The notes under the pieces were generated by a model, which was not told the origin of the DNA, ran no database searches, and saw only the letters and a program-made list of their open reading frames with translations. This document shows, in pieces, positions 11,481-22,266 of a DNA stretch of 64,000 bases. The position numbers and the translations under genes were made by a program. The stretch comes from Kingdonia uniflora. Its lineage: Eukaryota; Streptophyta; Magnoliopsida; Ranunculales; Circaeasteraceae. Numbering within the stretch: position 1 is the stretch's first letter; the number at the start of each line of letters is the position of its first letter. The stretch is from NCBI GenBank assembly GCA_014058105.1, contig JACGCM010000003.1, positions 496,001 through 560,000 of the forward strand. Reading direction: 5' to 3'.

Positions 11481-12960
11481 AGCCGTCCTCGCTAAGTACG
11501 AAAGTCATTTTTTGATGTAAAAACGAAATGACATAACTAGGGGCATCCTTGAAGTAGGCAGTCCTCGCTAAGTACGAAATAGGGGGCATCCTTGAAGTAG
11601 GTCGTCCTCGCAAAGTATGAAAGATGAAGCGTCCTTGAAGTAGGTCATCCTCGCTAACTACGAAAGATGGGGTATCCCTGAAGTAGGTCGTCCTCGCTAA
11701 GTACGAAAGATGGGGCGTCCTTGAAGTAGGCCGTCCTCGCAAAGTACGAAAGACGGGGAATCCTTGAAGTAGACCGCCCTCGCTAAGTACAAAAGACGGG
11801 GAATCCTTGAAGTAGGCTGCCCTCGCTAAGTACAAAAGACAGGGCATCCTTGAAGTAGGCCGTCCTCGCAAAATACAAAAGTCATTTTTTGACGTAAAAG
11901 CGAAATTACATAACTGGGGGCGTCCTTGAAGTAGGCCGTCCTCGTAAAGTACGAAAGACAGGGAATCCTTGCACTAGGTCATCCTTGCTAAGTACGAAAG
12001 AGGGGGCATTCTTGAAGTAGGTCATCCTCACAATGTACGAAAGACGAAGCGTCCTTGAAGTAGGTCGTCCCCGCTAAGTATGAAAGACGGGGCGTCCTTG
12101 AAGTAGGTTATCCTCGCTAAGTACGAAAGATGGGGTAACCTTAAAGTAGGCCATCCCCGCTAAGTACGAAAGAGCGGACGTCCTTGAAGTAGGCCATCCT
12201 CGCTAAGTACGAAAGACGGGGCATCCTTGAAGTAGGTCGTCATTGCTAAGTATGAAAGATGGAGCGTCCTTGAAGTAGGCCATCCTCACAAAGTACGACA
12301 GACAGGGCACCCCTGAAGTAGGCCGTCCTCACCAAGTACGAAAGATGGGGTGTCTTTGAAGTAGGTCGTCCTTGCTAAGTACGAAAGACAAGGCGTCTTT
12401 GAAATAGGTCGTCCTCACAAAATACGAAAGTCGTTTTTTGACGTAAAAACAAAATTACATAACTTGAGGCGTCCTTTAAGTAGGTCATCCTCGTAACGTA
12501 CGAAAGACGGGGCGTCCTTGAAGTAGGTCGTCCTTGCAAAATACGAAAGTCATTTTTTGACGTAAAAGTAAAATTAGATAACTGGGGGCGTCCTTGAAGT
12601 AGGCCATCCTTACAAAATATGAAAGTCGCTTTTTGACGTAAAAATGAAATTACATAACTGGAGGCGTCCTTGAAGTAGGCCGTCCTCGCAAAATACGAAA
12701 GTCATTTTTTGACGTAAAAACAAAATTACATAACTGGGGGAGTCCTTGAAGTAGGTTGTCCACGCCAAGTACAAATGATGGGGCGTCCTTGAAGTAGGCA
12801 ATCCTCATAAAATACAAAAGTCATTTTTTGACGTAAAAATGAAATCACCTAACTGGGAGCGTCCTTGAAGTAGGCCATCCCATTAAAGTACGAAAGACGG
12901 AGCGTTCTTAAAGTAGGTTGTCCTCGCAAAGTATGGAAGTTAGGTTTTGGTGCATAAATC
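11480..12960 (+). repeat. 43-bp and ~85-bp tandem array
   Basis: The dominant 43-bp unit contains GTCCTTGAAGTAGG and CGTCCTCGCTAAGTACGAAAG. Some units carry an extra insert TTTTTTGACGTAAAAACGAAAT, making them ~85 bp. Those long units resemble the ~76-bp repeat of the Tat element at 33480-33985 read on its minus strand (CTTGAAGTAGGATG, CCCTCGCAAAG, TTTTTAAAGTAAAAG). The short unit therefore looks like an internal deletion that was then amplified. Confidence 0.85.
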
Positions 12961-13825
12961 ATCCAGCAGGTACGACCAACGTTATCTTGTCCAACGAGGA
13001 CTCTTAAAATTTTGGAGAGCTCCAAAAAGTTCCTAAGTACTTTTTCATATGGTCGTTACAATGTCCAACGAGGACTTCTTAAAAATTGTTGGTTTGAAAA
13101 TAATTTGACGTAAAAAAGTTAAATCGAAGTCTTGCATTTCCTTTGGCAGAGACAAATTGTCCACTTTTGCCAGCCCACAACGTATTGGATATTGCTAGGG
13201 TGGACCGTACCAAGTCAATGATTATATGGAAAAGATACGAGCTATCACGAAGAGTAGTCCCATGAGAACACACTCCATAAGGATGTGTAAGTGGAGATTG
13301 CCTATTTTATTTAAGTAATTTTTTGCGTAAAAATGAAATGCAAGTTTAAGGCATTTTTCATTGAACAACAAATTGTATACAAAGATAAGACGTAAAAAAT
13401 GATCCTCTAAATGTTCATAACAACATTAGTTGATGCCATGTACTCAATATAAGCATTAAATATTATACTCGTTCCCAAAGAACAAACTACGGGCTGCCTA
13501 GCTAGAAGAGCATGTGCTCAAGCATGAAGAGTCGGCCCAAAAAGAGTGAGTGGTGCCCTACTCTGGTGAGACGTTTCAAGCCACGAACATAATAATAACG
13601 ATTGTGGCCCTCAAATATTTTAAGCAAAATATGCCTGTTAGCTGACGTTTTGGCCGTCCAACGAGACCCACACTCACATGCTATAAAAGAGCCCGGTCAT
13701 AAAGAGGCCCATGTTTATTGGCCGATGAATTGACAAAAATCAGTCACGCTCATTTTCTTTTGCTCAGTGGACTTTTAGGGTGACTCAGTTCGTCCTCATC
13801 ATGAGCAAGAGCTGAGATGAGCGAT
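12961..13825 (+). other. LARD1 3' internal region
   Basis: 12961-13080 holds ~1.5 copies of the unit that is amplified eightfold in LARD2 at 59715-60370 (GTCCAACGAGGACT, TGGTCGTTACAA). 13079-13273 has an antisense 64-codon frame partly shared with LARD2 (see findings). 13540-13610 resembles the U5 part of the LTR (GAGTGGTGCCCTACTCTGGT). 13681 has a TATA-like CTATAAAAGAG. No gag or pol. Confidence 0.6.
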
Positions 13826-14394
13826 TGTATGAGTACGCTCCCGCTAGCCACGAGGTGGAAGGTTACTGAATGGCCTCTCTACCAAAACTAGGAGTACTCC
13901 AGCTAGCGTTGTAGGAGCACGCTCCCGCTAGCCACGAGGTAGAAGGTCACTGAACGACCTCTCTACCAAAACTAGAACTACTCCAGCTAGCATTGTAGGA
14001 GCACGCTCCCACTAGCCACGAGGTGGAAGGTTGGTGGACGGCCTCTCTACCAAAATTAGGAGCACTTCAGCCAGCATCGACCGCTCAGGTCATCATACGA
14101 GCTCCCTGCTAGCGACGAACACGTCTCGGGCGGGTACTCACCCAATGACCCCAAAGACACGTGAGCAGGAGCACTATTAGGTCAAACCCTCCCTATAAAT
14201 AGATAGGGAAGGTAACCTAAGAGGGGACCCTTTCTGAAGAGCAGCCTCCTCTATCAAAGAAACCTCAATAGCCTAAGAGAAAGAGGAAGAAGGGACCCGG
14301 AGAGAGTTAAGTGGTGCCCTCCTCCAGTGAGACGTGTAAAGCCTAAAACTAATTATTACATAATGTCGTCCTGGAGAAGAATCTTGGGACTACA
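13826..14394 (+). repeat. LARD1 3' LTR
   Basis: It starts TGTATGAGTACGCTCCCG and ends TTGGGACTACA, with the same three-unit U3 repeat as the 5' LTR and a TATA-like CCCTATAAATAG near 14190. Followed by the target duplication ATAAC. Confidence 0.85.
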
Positions 14395-15130
14395 ATAACA
14401 TTTACATCCAAACACACGAAAGTATTTCAAGTTTGGCTTCTTCCCAAACCAAAGTTCATAGGGCATGTTAAGTGTAAGAGGATGAAGATAAACTCTGCTA
14501 ATAGTGTGGTATGAGGTATGAATAGCTTCTCCCCAAAAATGATTCGAAACATTATTTTCATTGAGTAATACCCGCCCCATCTCTTGTAAAATTCGGTTCT
14601 TTCGTTCTGGTACTCCATTTTGCTGTGGTGATATTGGTACTGAAAATTCATGTTTAATCCCATTAGCACGGTAGTACTTAATCACATCATTGTCCTTGAA
14701 CTCTCCTCCATGATCCCTTCAAATTATGTCAATGGAATAATCTTTCTCATTTTGTATCCAAAGGGCTATTGTATAATATTCTTCAAACGTGTTAGACTTT
14801 TATTTAAATAGTGTAATCCAGGTGAACCTTGAAATATTATTAACCATAATAAAGATATACTTCTTTCCCCCCAAAGTACTCATTATCATAGGACCCATTA
14901 AGTCCATGTGAATTAGCTCCAGAACTCGCGTAGTAGCAATGTTGTTGGATTTTTTGTGCGGACTCTTGGTTTGCTTTCCAATTTGACATGGTCTACACAC
15001 CACATCTATTAACTTGCTTAGTTTTGGAACTCTACAAACTATATCCTTACTTGCTATCTTGGCAAGATTGTTGAAGTTCACATGTCCTAACCGTTGATGT
15101 CACAGTTCCACATCACTCATTTTAGTAATT
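14395..15130 (-). pseudogene. Copia pre-integrase and integrase core
   Basis: The minus strand at 15081-14800 gives a pre-integrase zinc-binding region (KLIDVVCRPCQIGKQTKS) and the first catalytic stretch LIHMDLMGPM. After a shift, RDHGGEF appears near 14710. 14685-14356 holds HEFSVPISPQQNGVPERKNR with the third acidic residue, and FRVFGCKCY. This is the D,D-35-E integrase fold that inserts element cDNA. The C-terminal part continues at 9797 beyond the LARD1 insertion. At least one frameshift near 14700-14800 and one stop near 14800 separate the pieces. Confidence 0.85.
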
Positions 15131-15306
15131 TTACATGAAATAGAGTTTTATGGTATATCATAGAAGCTGCCAGAAATTTTATCAGCAGTCATGATGCATT
15201 TCCTAGTATTATCAAATGCACGGCATACCTTCTTGTCAAATGTTACCGTATTGTCCGCATCACATAAGTGACTCATACTCAGAAGATTTGTAGTTAGTTC
15301 CTTGAC

Positions 15307-15519
15307 TTAAAGTACATTATCAATTGATGGGCATCCAATTCCCTCTACACTCCCTTTTCCCACAATATTTCCACTTATCTCTCCTCTAAAAGTAACGTCA
15401 CCCCCTTGAATATCTGTGACATTGCTCAAATGAGCATCATCCCCAATCATGTAATGAGAGCAACCACTCTCTACAACCAACTGTGTAGAGTTGAAAGCAT
15501 TTAAAGCCATCACTGCCAC
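15307..15519 (-). pseudogene. Copia aspartic protease fragment
   Basis: The frame reads LVVESGCSHYMIGDDAHLSN. Copia proteases have D-S-G at this point (as in LDSGCSRHM). Here the catalytic Asp is Glu. It lies in the expected place between gag and pre-integrase. Family role: cleaving the gag-pol polyprotein. Stop codons on both sides and the D-to-E change mark it as inactive. Confidence 0.75.
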
Positions 15520-15559
15520 ATTACACCGTAATTGTGGTAAAAGATTCTTCTTCTACACC

Positions 15560-17158
15560 CAAATTGATCTTACTTTCTTTCATACTTTTGTTGTTTGAGT
15601 CAAATTCCTAAAACCCTTCAAAGACTTTCGGACAACATAGGAATTACCAAATGATTGGGCATATGATCGATAGGGTTTCCCTCTTTCTATGTAAAGATCA
15701 TTAATACTATGGAATTTAGGAACATATCTACAATAAGGAGCAAGATGACCCTTTCGACCATAAGCCTAGCAATAAAATACATGAAAGATAAGAGGCTTCT
15801 AAGTCTGTCTATGAAGAACATTAATTATACTAGGTTTTGGCAAATATGGAAATGAAGTAGCTTTAACAAACTTAGTGATTTGAGGTGAGGTGGACTTAGC
15901 ATTTTTCTCATCAAATCCTAACCCTCTTTTGTCAGTACCATTTTCGCTCATACTAAGTATTTCATCAATATTTTTTGCTACATGAGATAAATCTTCAAGT
16001 TTTTACTGTGTAGAGGTCAAATCAAATTTAAGTTTCTCAATTTCAGTTTAAGCCAATTTCATATTTTCTACAATAATATGTTTTTCCTTTTCACAAGTCT
16101 TAAGTTTTGCACTAAAACCAATGAGGGCTTGCTCAGTTGGTAAGACTAGTGCTTTGAAAATGAAAACCAAGAGGTCCTGGGATCAATTCCCACAAGCAGC
16201 TTCTAACTTAAAAAAAATTGTACTAAGAGATTGTTTCTCATTTTTAAGTTTCTCAAGTTGAAAAACAAGTTGAGAATACAACTCTTCAAAATTAGGTTCT
16301 TCGCAGTTATCATTTTCATAGTCACTGTGATCTTCTCCGTCAGTTTTTAGTACAAAAACATCATAGTGATCACAACTTTATTTAATAACAACTATATGAG
16401 TTGTCAAACAATTTCACCTTCTTGAAAGGTATTATCATGTTCATTATAGTCATCATCACTGTCATCTCACATTACAGTAATATTCATAGCCTTGTGTTGT
16501 TATTAGAACTTATAGCAGGACAGTTATGAGCATAGTGACCATACTTGTGATACCTATAGCATTCAACTTTATTTAGGTCTTGTTTAAAATTAGTTTATTT
16601 GCCATAAGACTTAATGCGGTCATGAGGATGTGACTTATAATTCATATTTATGCCCTTGTTTCTCAAATTATAATTTTTTCAAAAGTTTTTTAAATTGTTG
16701 GCTTATAAGAGCAATCTGTGAATAAGAGTCACGTTCCTCATCATCGTCAAAGACACAAAAGTTATCAACATCTCTGGTCCCTAAGAAGAGAAAGAGTTGG
16801 AGAAAGAGGTAAAAGCCATTTTCTAATTCTTCTTAGGATTTCCCATTTCCAATTCGATTTCAAAAGTTAATAATTTTCTAGCATGTGTGTCAGGTTTCAT
16901 GGTTTTAAGATTTTATGCTTCCTCCATGGCATCACGTCTGGATCTAAAGTTCTTAGGAAGAGATCTTAGAATTTTACGAACTATTTGAACATCAGTGTAT
17001 CCAGTTCTTAAAGAGGAACTATTATTGACAAAATCACTCAGTCTGGCATAAAACTCACTAAATGGTTCATCCTCACTCATCTGGATGTTTTCAAATTGAG
17101 AGGTGAGCATTTGCAGCTTACTCATTTTAATTGTATCATTAGCATCATGAGTGCTCAT
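15560..17158 (-). pseudogene. Sirevirus-type gag, C-terminal two thirds
   Basis: The clearest block is 17158-16913, with SKLQMLTSQFENIQMSEDEP, EFYARLSDFVNNS and IVRKILRSLPKNF, typical of Sirevirus gag (UBN2-like domain). A zinc knuckle near 16590-16515 reads CYRYHKYGHYAHNC, where the second Cys is Tyr. A second near 15780-15730 contains AYGRKGHLAPYC. Two knuckle regions suit SIRE-type gag. Stops are frequent, and the segment linking it to the gag start at 18010 has been lost at the solo LTR insertion. Confidence 0.75.
16124..16216 (+). mobile_element. tRNA-derived SINE-like insertion in gag
   Basis: GGGCTTGCTCAGTTGGTAAG resembles a tRNA 5' half with an A box (TTGCTCAGTTGG). About 45 bp on is GGATCAATTCC, a degraded B box (consensus GGTTCGANTCC). 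An A-rich tail (CTTAAAAAAAATTG) follows. Ends GGGCTTG and CAAGCAGC can partly pair as an acceptor stem. No clear target duplication beyond a possible ACTAA. A relic tRNA is less likely because of the tail and its position inside gag. Confidence 0.6.
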
Positions 17159-17167
17159 TTGCAGCTT

Positions 17168-17926
17168 ACTCTTTATACTCGCAGCCTTCTAGTACAAGTC
17201 GAATACTCGAAGGCTACATCGATGCCTACCTAGAAACCCGAAGCCCAGCAAGACAGTAACTAAGTCCACGAAGCCATCTGAGACTAATCGAACACTTAAA
17301 CTAATCATCGAAGCTAACTGTTATAGTCGAAGATAGATGAGCAGCACCAGAACTTTGCAACATTACCATAAATACTTCAACCAGAGGCATACATGGTCGA
17401 AGGCAGGCACGTCAGACAGCCAGCTCACCAGATATAATAATGAAACAAGCCAATTGATAACTATAGTGACAAAACCAATAGCTGCAGTGTCAGGACCAAC
17501 AGCTACAATGTCAGAACCAATAACTACAGTATCAGAACCGACTCCTGGTACAAGTTAGTTATCCCCAAATGACATACGTGTAACCTGACCTCCTATGGTG
17601 ACTCAGCCCTTTTTATATCCTATAAATAGAAAGGAGGAGGCAGTATGAGGGGGTTAGAAAATTTCTCCCCTCAGCTCCCCAGGATAACCTTCGACCATCT
17701 TGTAACTTACTTCTATTCGATCTATCTACTAAGCTCGATAAATATCATCATCTATTAAAAATCCTTGCTAGAGGTCGTAGAGTAATTCATTCAAGGACTC
17801 CACGCAAGTGTGTTAGTATAGTAATATCATTTTTTATTGTATTAGATGCTTGCTCAGTCCCCTAGTTGAAGTCAATCCCCAAGGTGTAAGAGTTAGTTTT
17901 TCCCTCAACGAAACTTGGCTCCTACA
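17168..17926 (+). repeat. Solo LTR inserted in gag
   Basis: It matches 42047-42722 over most of its length and ends GGCTCCTACA. The other copy starts TGTAGTAGCC, so the ends are inverted. It has a 21-bp minisatellite (17450-17545), a TATA-like CCTATAAATAGAAAGG near 17620 and no internal region. Some gag sequence was lost at its left edge, where a short stretch (CATTTGCAGCTTACTC) is also duplicated from 17107. Confidence 0.7.
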
Positions 17927-18010
17927 GCAATCATTCGAATCTTCCAGTAGGGAAAGTTTGTGCCATCAAAGAGTGGTGGACGATTTGCCTCTAAAATTTT
18001 TAGAATCCAT
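17927..18010 (-). pseudogene. Gag N-terminus of the Sirevirus-like element
   Basis: The ATG at 18010-18008 opens a 28-codon frame ending FDGTNFPYWKIRMIA, the classic start of copia gag. It is cut at 17927 by the solo LTR. The start lies about 60 bp inside the PBS-like site, as expected. Confidence 0.8.
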
Positions 18011-18070
18011 TAAATTTTAGCAAGCACTTAAGACAGAATCACCATTCAGGATATAAAGCCTACAAGTGAT

Positions 18071-18087
18071 TCTGTTCTTGTACCAAT
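18071..18087 (-). promoter_or_regulatory. Primer-binding site of the Sirevirus-like element
   Basis: On the minus strand, two bases after the 5' LTR end comes TGGTACAAGAACAGA, a degraded form of the initiator-Met-tRNA site TGGTATCAGAGC. It fixes the inner LTR boundary at 18088. Confidence 0.6.
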
Positions 18088-19158
18088 TGAAATTCTATGT
18101 GCCCGTATTTAATGTATTTCAAAAAATTAGGTCAGAATTATTCTTATCAATTAATGATCTTGGAATAAGTAGAAACAATCAATAGTTATGATAAGGAATT
18201 AAATGACACAAGCAATTATTTACCCTAAAGAAAGTCTTTACTCAGGAGAAAAACCACATATAATTATCAATAAATACGATAACCAAAAATCCACTAACCA
18301 AAAAGAGTTATAATATAAATTATACTTACAGACTAGATAACTTTGCCTTGTAATTATTACTCTTCTAATCCACATTTCACGCCCTATCTCTTTCATTCTC
18401 GTAACAACGCTCCTTGATCTTACAGCAAGGATCACACTTTTCGAATCACTCTAGAAAGTTATGTGTGAAGTAGAATTAACTAATTTAATATCAACCTCAA
18501 GGTTTTAGGATATTGATCGATGTTACTTAGTCTCTCTGATAAAGGAAATCAAGCTCTTAAAAATAAACTTGGTGGGAAAAAAATGGTCAGTTGAAAAACA
18601 AAATAAGGTTTGCTTAAATATAAAAACTACTTTTCCTAAGGCTCATTTGAACGAGACCCAAAGTCATTCAAATGAGATACTCAAATAAGCCTATAAAAAG
18701 ATACAGGTTGAAACTCATTTGAAAAGGTTGTATTTTTCCAGAGGTCGATCGAACGACACCTTCGATGAGATACTTAAATAAGCCTACAAAAAGATACAGT
18801 TTGAAACTCGTATAAAAATGTTATCTTTTACCATAAATCATTCGAATGACACCCGGAGTCGTTCGAATGAGACACCCAAATAAGATTTTAAAATGATGCA
18901 GTTTGAAAAGGTTGTTTTATCGCAGAAGTCATTTGAACGAACATAAAACTCGTTCGAACAAGAAAGCACAATAAACTTTAAAAACAAGGGTTGTTAAAAT
19001 GATTTGGCTTTTCCTTTATCAGAGTTATTCTTACCAACTTTCCTTCTCGGCTGTTAGTTGTAGAAGACTTGTCCGGCAGTCTTAATTCTTTTACTGTCTT
19101 CGACTGAGATAACCACAAGATTCCACATACACGAAATGAGACAAACCAAAACCTTTCA
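18088..19158 (-). repeat. 5' LTR of the Sirevirus-like element, 1,071 bp
   Basis: On the minus strand it starts TGAAAGG and ends GAATTTCA, giving a short TGAAA/TTTCA terminal inverted repeat. 18184-19158 aligns with the left LTR. It has the same TTCGAA-type palindromes (around 18645, 18745, 18840, 18860, 18950). Confidence 0.85.
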
Positions 19159-19787
19159 TATTTACCTCTAAAATAATTGTTGAACATACCTTGAGAGAAT
19201 TGATTATTATGTTAAAATTGTCTGCAGTATTACACCTTATTAGTCTGGAGCCACTTAAGATCCCAAGAGAGAGAAAAACTCCTAGTATTTGATCGCCATA
19301 AGATTTTATCAAAAGATTTTTTAAATATTTTCATGCATGCCTGGATAATTCATGTTTAATATCTTCTTATTGTACTTTTTTATGTGTCTTCAAGCCCAGA
19401 CTAACTGAAAGCTTTATCACCCATAAATCTATAGTGGACACCTTAACTCTAAACTAAGCAAAGGGAATTGCACATCTTGGTAGCCTTACAAAGAGGAAGC
19501 ATAAAAGCAGAAAATCTACGAGTATTGTAATGCGAGGTGATTTAGATTAGACTGCAAATACGTACATATCCAAGGAGAAAGCTCTAGAACAATCGGAAAA
19601 AAAAATCAATTATAACTTACGCTTTTATATCTTCGAAATATCCATGAAGAACCCCAATAGAATCTAGTAAAATACTAAGATTGTTTCAAAGGTTATGTAT
19701 AGTTTGTCATGAGGAGAAGTTATGCGCAGCAACTTGCAGATTTGTATGTTCAGGTAAAGATTGGATATTAGAAGAATTGTAAAAGAG

Positions 19788-20100
19788 CTAAATTGATACT
19801 TCTGCGCATTCTTTGTTACGTTGGATAGGTAAAAGGAACATTTTGACTAATGTAATAGGACCACCGGCGGACTTAAAAATGTCAATATGCTCAAAAACCC
19901 CTTTGGAATCACCATCATGGATTATACTCCAAAAAATAGTTACCGCTGACCTAACAATTAACTTCTTAGACTTAAAGTGAGAATTATTTCCACAAAGATG
20001 ATTTATTGAGGATACCATGTCATTAACACCCTGCCAGGTTTCAGGAAATGATATATTTTTTAACCGTCCAACCAATTGAAGAGCATCATCATTCTGGATC
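19788..20100 (-). pseudogene. Possible LINE RT C-terminal relic
   Basis: A 95-codon minus-strand frame (20075-19788) reads FPETWQGVNDMVSSINHLCG, then KKLIVRSAVTIFWSIIHDGD. From memory, the W-Q-E...K...L...A.T.Y.IW pattern resembles the zf-RVT-linked tail of plant L1-type LINE ORF2. No RT catalytic motif is in reach and the ends are not defined. The surrounding stretch, 19159-20640, is otherwise featureless apart from a T-run at 20229-20241. Confidence 0.35.
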
Positions 20101-20639
20101 GAATACAGTCATATTATTTTCCATCATAAGACCTACCTAGAAATTTAAAAGAGGGGGGCAATTAGTAAATCAGAATGCATGATTATAATAGTATGCCAAA
20201 AAAATATCCTTGTACATTTTTATTAAATTTTTTTTTTTTTTGCCAGATACTTGGCTTTTAATTAAATTACTATTACATATAGTCATTTACAATTCCGTAT
20301 ATATTGACATGGTAAATATGCCCTTCATGAAAATTGTCTCATTGTTCCTACTGTGATGACATTTGTGAATGTTTATAAGCCTTTTTACGAGCTATGTGAA
20401 CAAAAAAAATATATGGGGGAGATAAAGCTGAGGTTGGGCAACCCTCCTATCAGATATAGTGAGAGAGGGAATCCCAGTTTTACTTGTTACATTAGAGAAG
20501 AGAAAGTAGACATGAATTTAGCAGACTGGTAGAAATATTTTAGATCAAAATAGTGCTACTTTTGGTAGCATAGAATTTTTTTAAGCAAGCCACTCAACAC
20601 CACGACCACATTAAATCCCTAGTTACAATGACAATACCA

Positions 20640-20790
20640 CTGTAGAGCATCTCCAACAGATTTTGGGTGGTGTAGGTATAGGTGTGACAATACCCATGCC
20701 ACACCATTTAAAATCCCCAATGGTGTTTTTAGGTGAGTGGCGTTTCAAGAATTTTGTGGTATAAAACATACCACATCCTTGGAGAGAGGC
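20640..20790. mobile_element. Candidate MITE fragment
   Basis: It begins GAGCATCTCCAACAGATTTT, a phrase common at the ends of plant MITEs, followed by short internal repeats of GGTGT and ATACC. No clean terminal inverted repeat or target duplication was found. A similar GAGCATTTGTACTCACTTTG phrase is at 26939. Confidence 0.3.
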
Positions 20791-20916
20791 ACGCTACTGG
20801 TTCTTTTCTAAACAGTACTTCAAACGACGCGCTTGCAATATAGTTGACTACATTAATTGTGGGAAATTATGCATGCACAGTATTGTTAGGATCCAATGAG
20901 CTGTAGGTGGCAAGTG

Positions 20917-20990
20917 TGTTGGAGTATATAGTGTTTCTACACATATACTCCTTCTTTAGTCCCACATTTATTTGTAATAGAAGTCATGAG
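20917..20990 (+). repeat. Small-LTR fragment
   Basis: It begins TGTTGGAGTATATAGTG and runs through CACATATACTCC and TTAGTCCCACAT, matching the start of the LTRs at 24739 and 26198. Similarity fades after about 70 bp. 20991-21750 shows only short frames and no motif I recognise. Confidence 0.55.
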
Positions 20991-21751
20991 AAGAAAATTA
21001 ATAAAAGCTTCACAATCGTCAATTCTCCGTCGCACCGAGTTAACAGGTTCCATTTAGATCAACCGCACTACATCTTTCTCATTCTCCACACTATTTTAAT
21101 ATTTGATTCAGCTTTGAAGATTTGATAATCCATAAATCACATCATAGAGAATCACAATCAGAAATTGAAAAGAGAATGACCGCCATGAACTGTAGAGATT
21201 AATAAGCAAAATCACACCATAATTAACTTCGTTATTCTCAAATAGAACTACTTCATTATCGTCATATCCAAAAAGCAAAAGGCAAAATGCAAGCCCAATA
21301 ACAACCAAAAAAACCCCACTAGTAAATAGCATAACTGCAAGAATCAAAGGAGTACATGATTACTCTGTTCACTTACGAACTTTGCCATTGGAAGAAACAA
21401 ATGGGTAAAATGTTTTCAATGAGTTGATGAGTGTGATAGAAAGACAGATGAGATAGTAGGGGTAATAGTTGAATATCAAATTGTCGGAGAGAGAGGGAAA
21501 AAGCTTTTTATTTTGGAGGATCAATTCTTTGGTGGTGCAGTGAAGATAAAAGCAACTGCCCACCAAAATAGAATCAATCATTTTGATTTGGGCCTTAATG
21601 CAACAACTCAATCACAATCATAAATCCAAACAGATTGTAAAGAACATATTTTTGAGTTATTCAGTGACAAATCTGGCCACGGCAATGGCCGCCGCCGGCG
21701 AAAGCAACTAAGCGTTATGTCATCTTCAAGAACGTATCTGCTCTAATACCA

Positions 21752-21911
21752 TGTAGAAATAAAATAAGAGGAGAAAATTTATTCACTCTTTAGTTGATAA
21801 ATTAGATTACATCTTAGACTCCCTTTATATAATAGGAGCTCTTTAAACACTTTTATTCTTACTCAATGTGTGTCTAAACTAGTATATGTGTAGATGCACA
21901 CATATACTCCA
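21752..21911 (-). repeat. Small LTR with Met-tRNA primer site, minus strand
   Basis: It is the reverse complement of the LTR at 24575-24738 (shared TTTCTCCTCTTATTTTATTT and TATATAAAGGGAGTC). Immediately left, the minus strand has TGGTATTAGAGC at 21751-21740, a near-perfect Met-tRNA primer site, then a GC-rich leader (CGCCGGCGGCGGCCATTGCC). Its outer end is cut by the TRIM at 21912. Confidence 0.65.
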
Positions 21912-22263
21912 TGTTGAGATATATAGTCCCACATTGGGGACATGGAGCCTTAAAACTTAAAATATAAGATACTGGAGCTACTCCTCTTATTGCCAATTGG
22001 TTATGAGATAAAATCTCCAATTATAATATGATATCAGAACAAACATTTCTTTCACGTGTTGAGCTCAATAGCCCACGTACTACTCCACGTCACCCATATA
22101 TTTGTCTACAAGCTGTGCTCATAAATTACCCCACACGTGAAGGGGTGTGCTGGATATATTGTCCCACATCGGGAACATAGAGCCTTGCAACTCAAAATAT
22201 ATGATCCTGGGGCAACTCCTCTCATTGCTATTTGGTTAAGAGATTGACCCTCCTGTTCTAATA
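21912..22263 (+). mobile_element. TRIM element, about 352 bp
   Basis: Two direct ~117-bp repeats (21912-22028, 22148-22263) share ATATAGTCCCACATTGGG / ATATTGTCCCACATCGGG and TGGTTATGAGAT-like ends. Between them are TGATATCAGAAC (primer site, 22029-22040) and GAAGGGGTG (polypurine tract, about 22139). This is the terminal-repeat-in-miniature layout, with no coding space. No target duplication was found. The right end overlaps what could be a primer site for the next LTR. Confidence 0.65.
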
Positions 22264-22266
22264 TCA

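Larger units (their letters stand above)
9798..14394 (+). mobile_element. LARD1: non-coding LTR retrotransposon derivative nested in copia integrase
   Basis: The 4,597-bp element is bounded by TGTAGGAG...GACTACA. It is flanked by the 5-bp target duplication ATAAC at 9793-9797 and 14395-14399, and lies exactly where the copia integrase frame is split. LTRs are 581 and 569 bp. The ~3.2 kb between them has no gag or pol, only tandem repeats, which is the definition of a large retrotransposon derivative. LTR ends, the primer-binding region and repeat units match the Tat gypsy element at 28457-40527, so that family is the likely helper (inference). Confidence 0.9.
2732..19158 (-). mobile_element. 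Sirevirus-like Ty1/copia retrotransposon, minus strand, heavily interrupted
   Basis: On the minus strand the order is 5' LTR (18088-19158), PBS-like site, gag, protease, pre-integrase, integrase, RT, RNase H, an env-like region, polypurine tract and 3' LTR. That is copia order: integrase precedes RT. Size after removing insertions is about 11 kb. LTRs near 1 kb, two zinc-knuckle-like segments in gag and an extra frame downstream of pol all fit the SIRE/Sirevirus clade. Three later insertions break it: LARD1 at 9798-14394, a SINE at 16124-16216 and a solo LTR at 17168-17926. Every domain has stops or frameshifts, so the copy is dead. I saw no outer target-site duplication, as expected if its left LTR is truncated. 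Confidence 0.85.

Noticed and set aside
11362..11871. 169-codon minus-strand frame with a Leu/Ser-rich repeat
   Set aside because: It lies wholly in the 43-bp tandem array. A 43-bp period reads through all three frames, so one long open frame repeats every 129 bp. No independent coding sign.
11480..12960. CRISPR-like regular repeats
   Set aside because: Units abut without unique spacers, sit between LTRs of a plant retroelement, and no cas-like gene exists. Tandem repeat only.
16124..16200. Functional tRNA gene
   Set aside because: B box is degraded, the anticodon arm does not pair well by eye, and an A-rich tail follows inside a transposon; a SINE head fits better.
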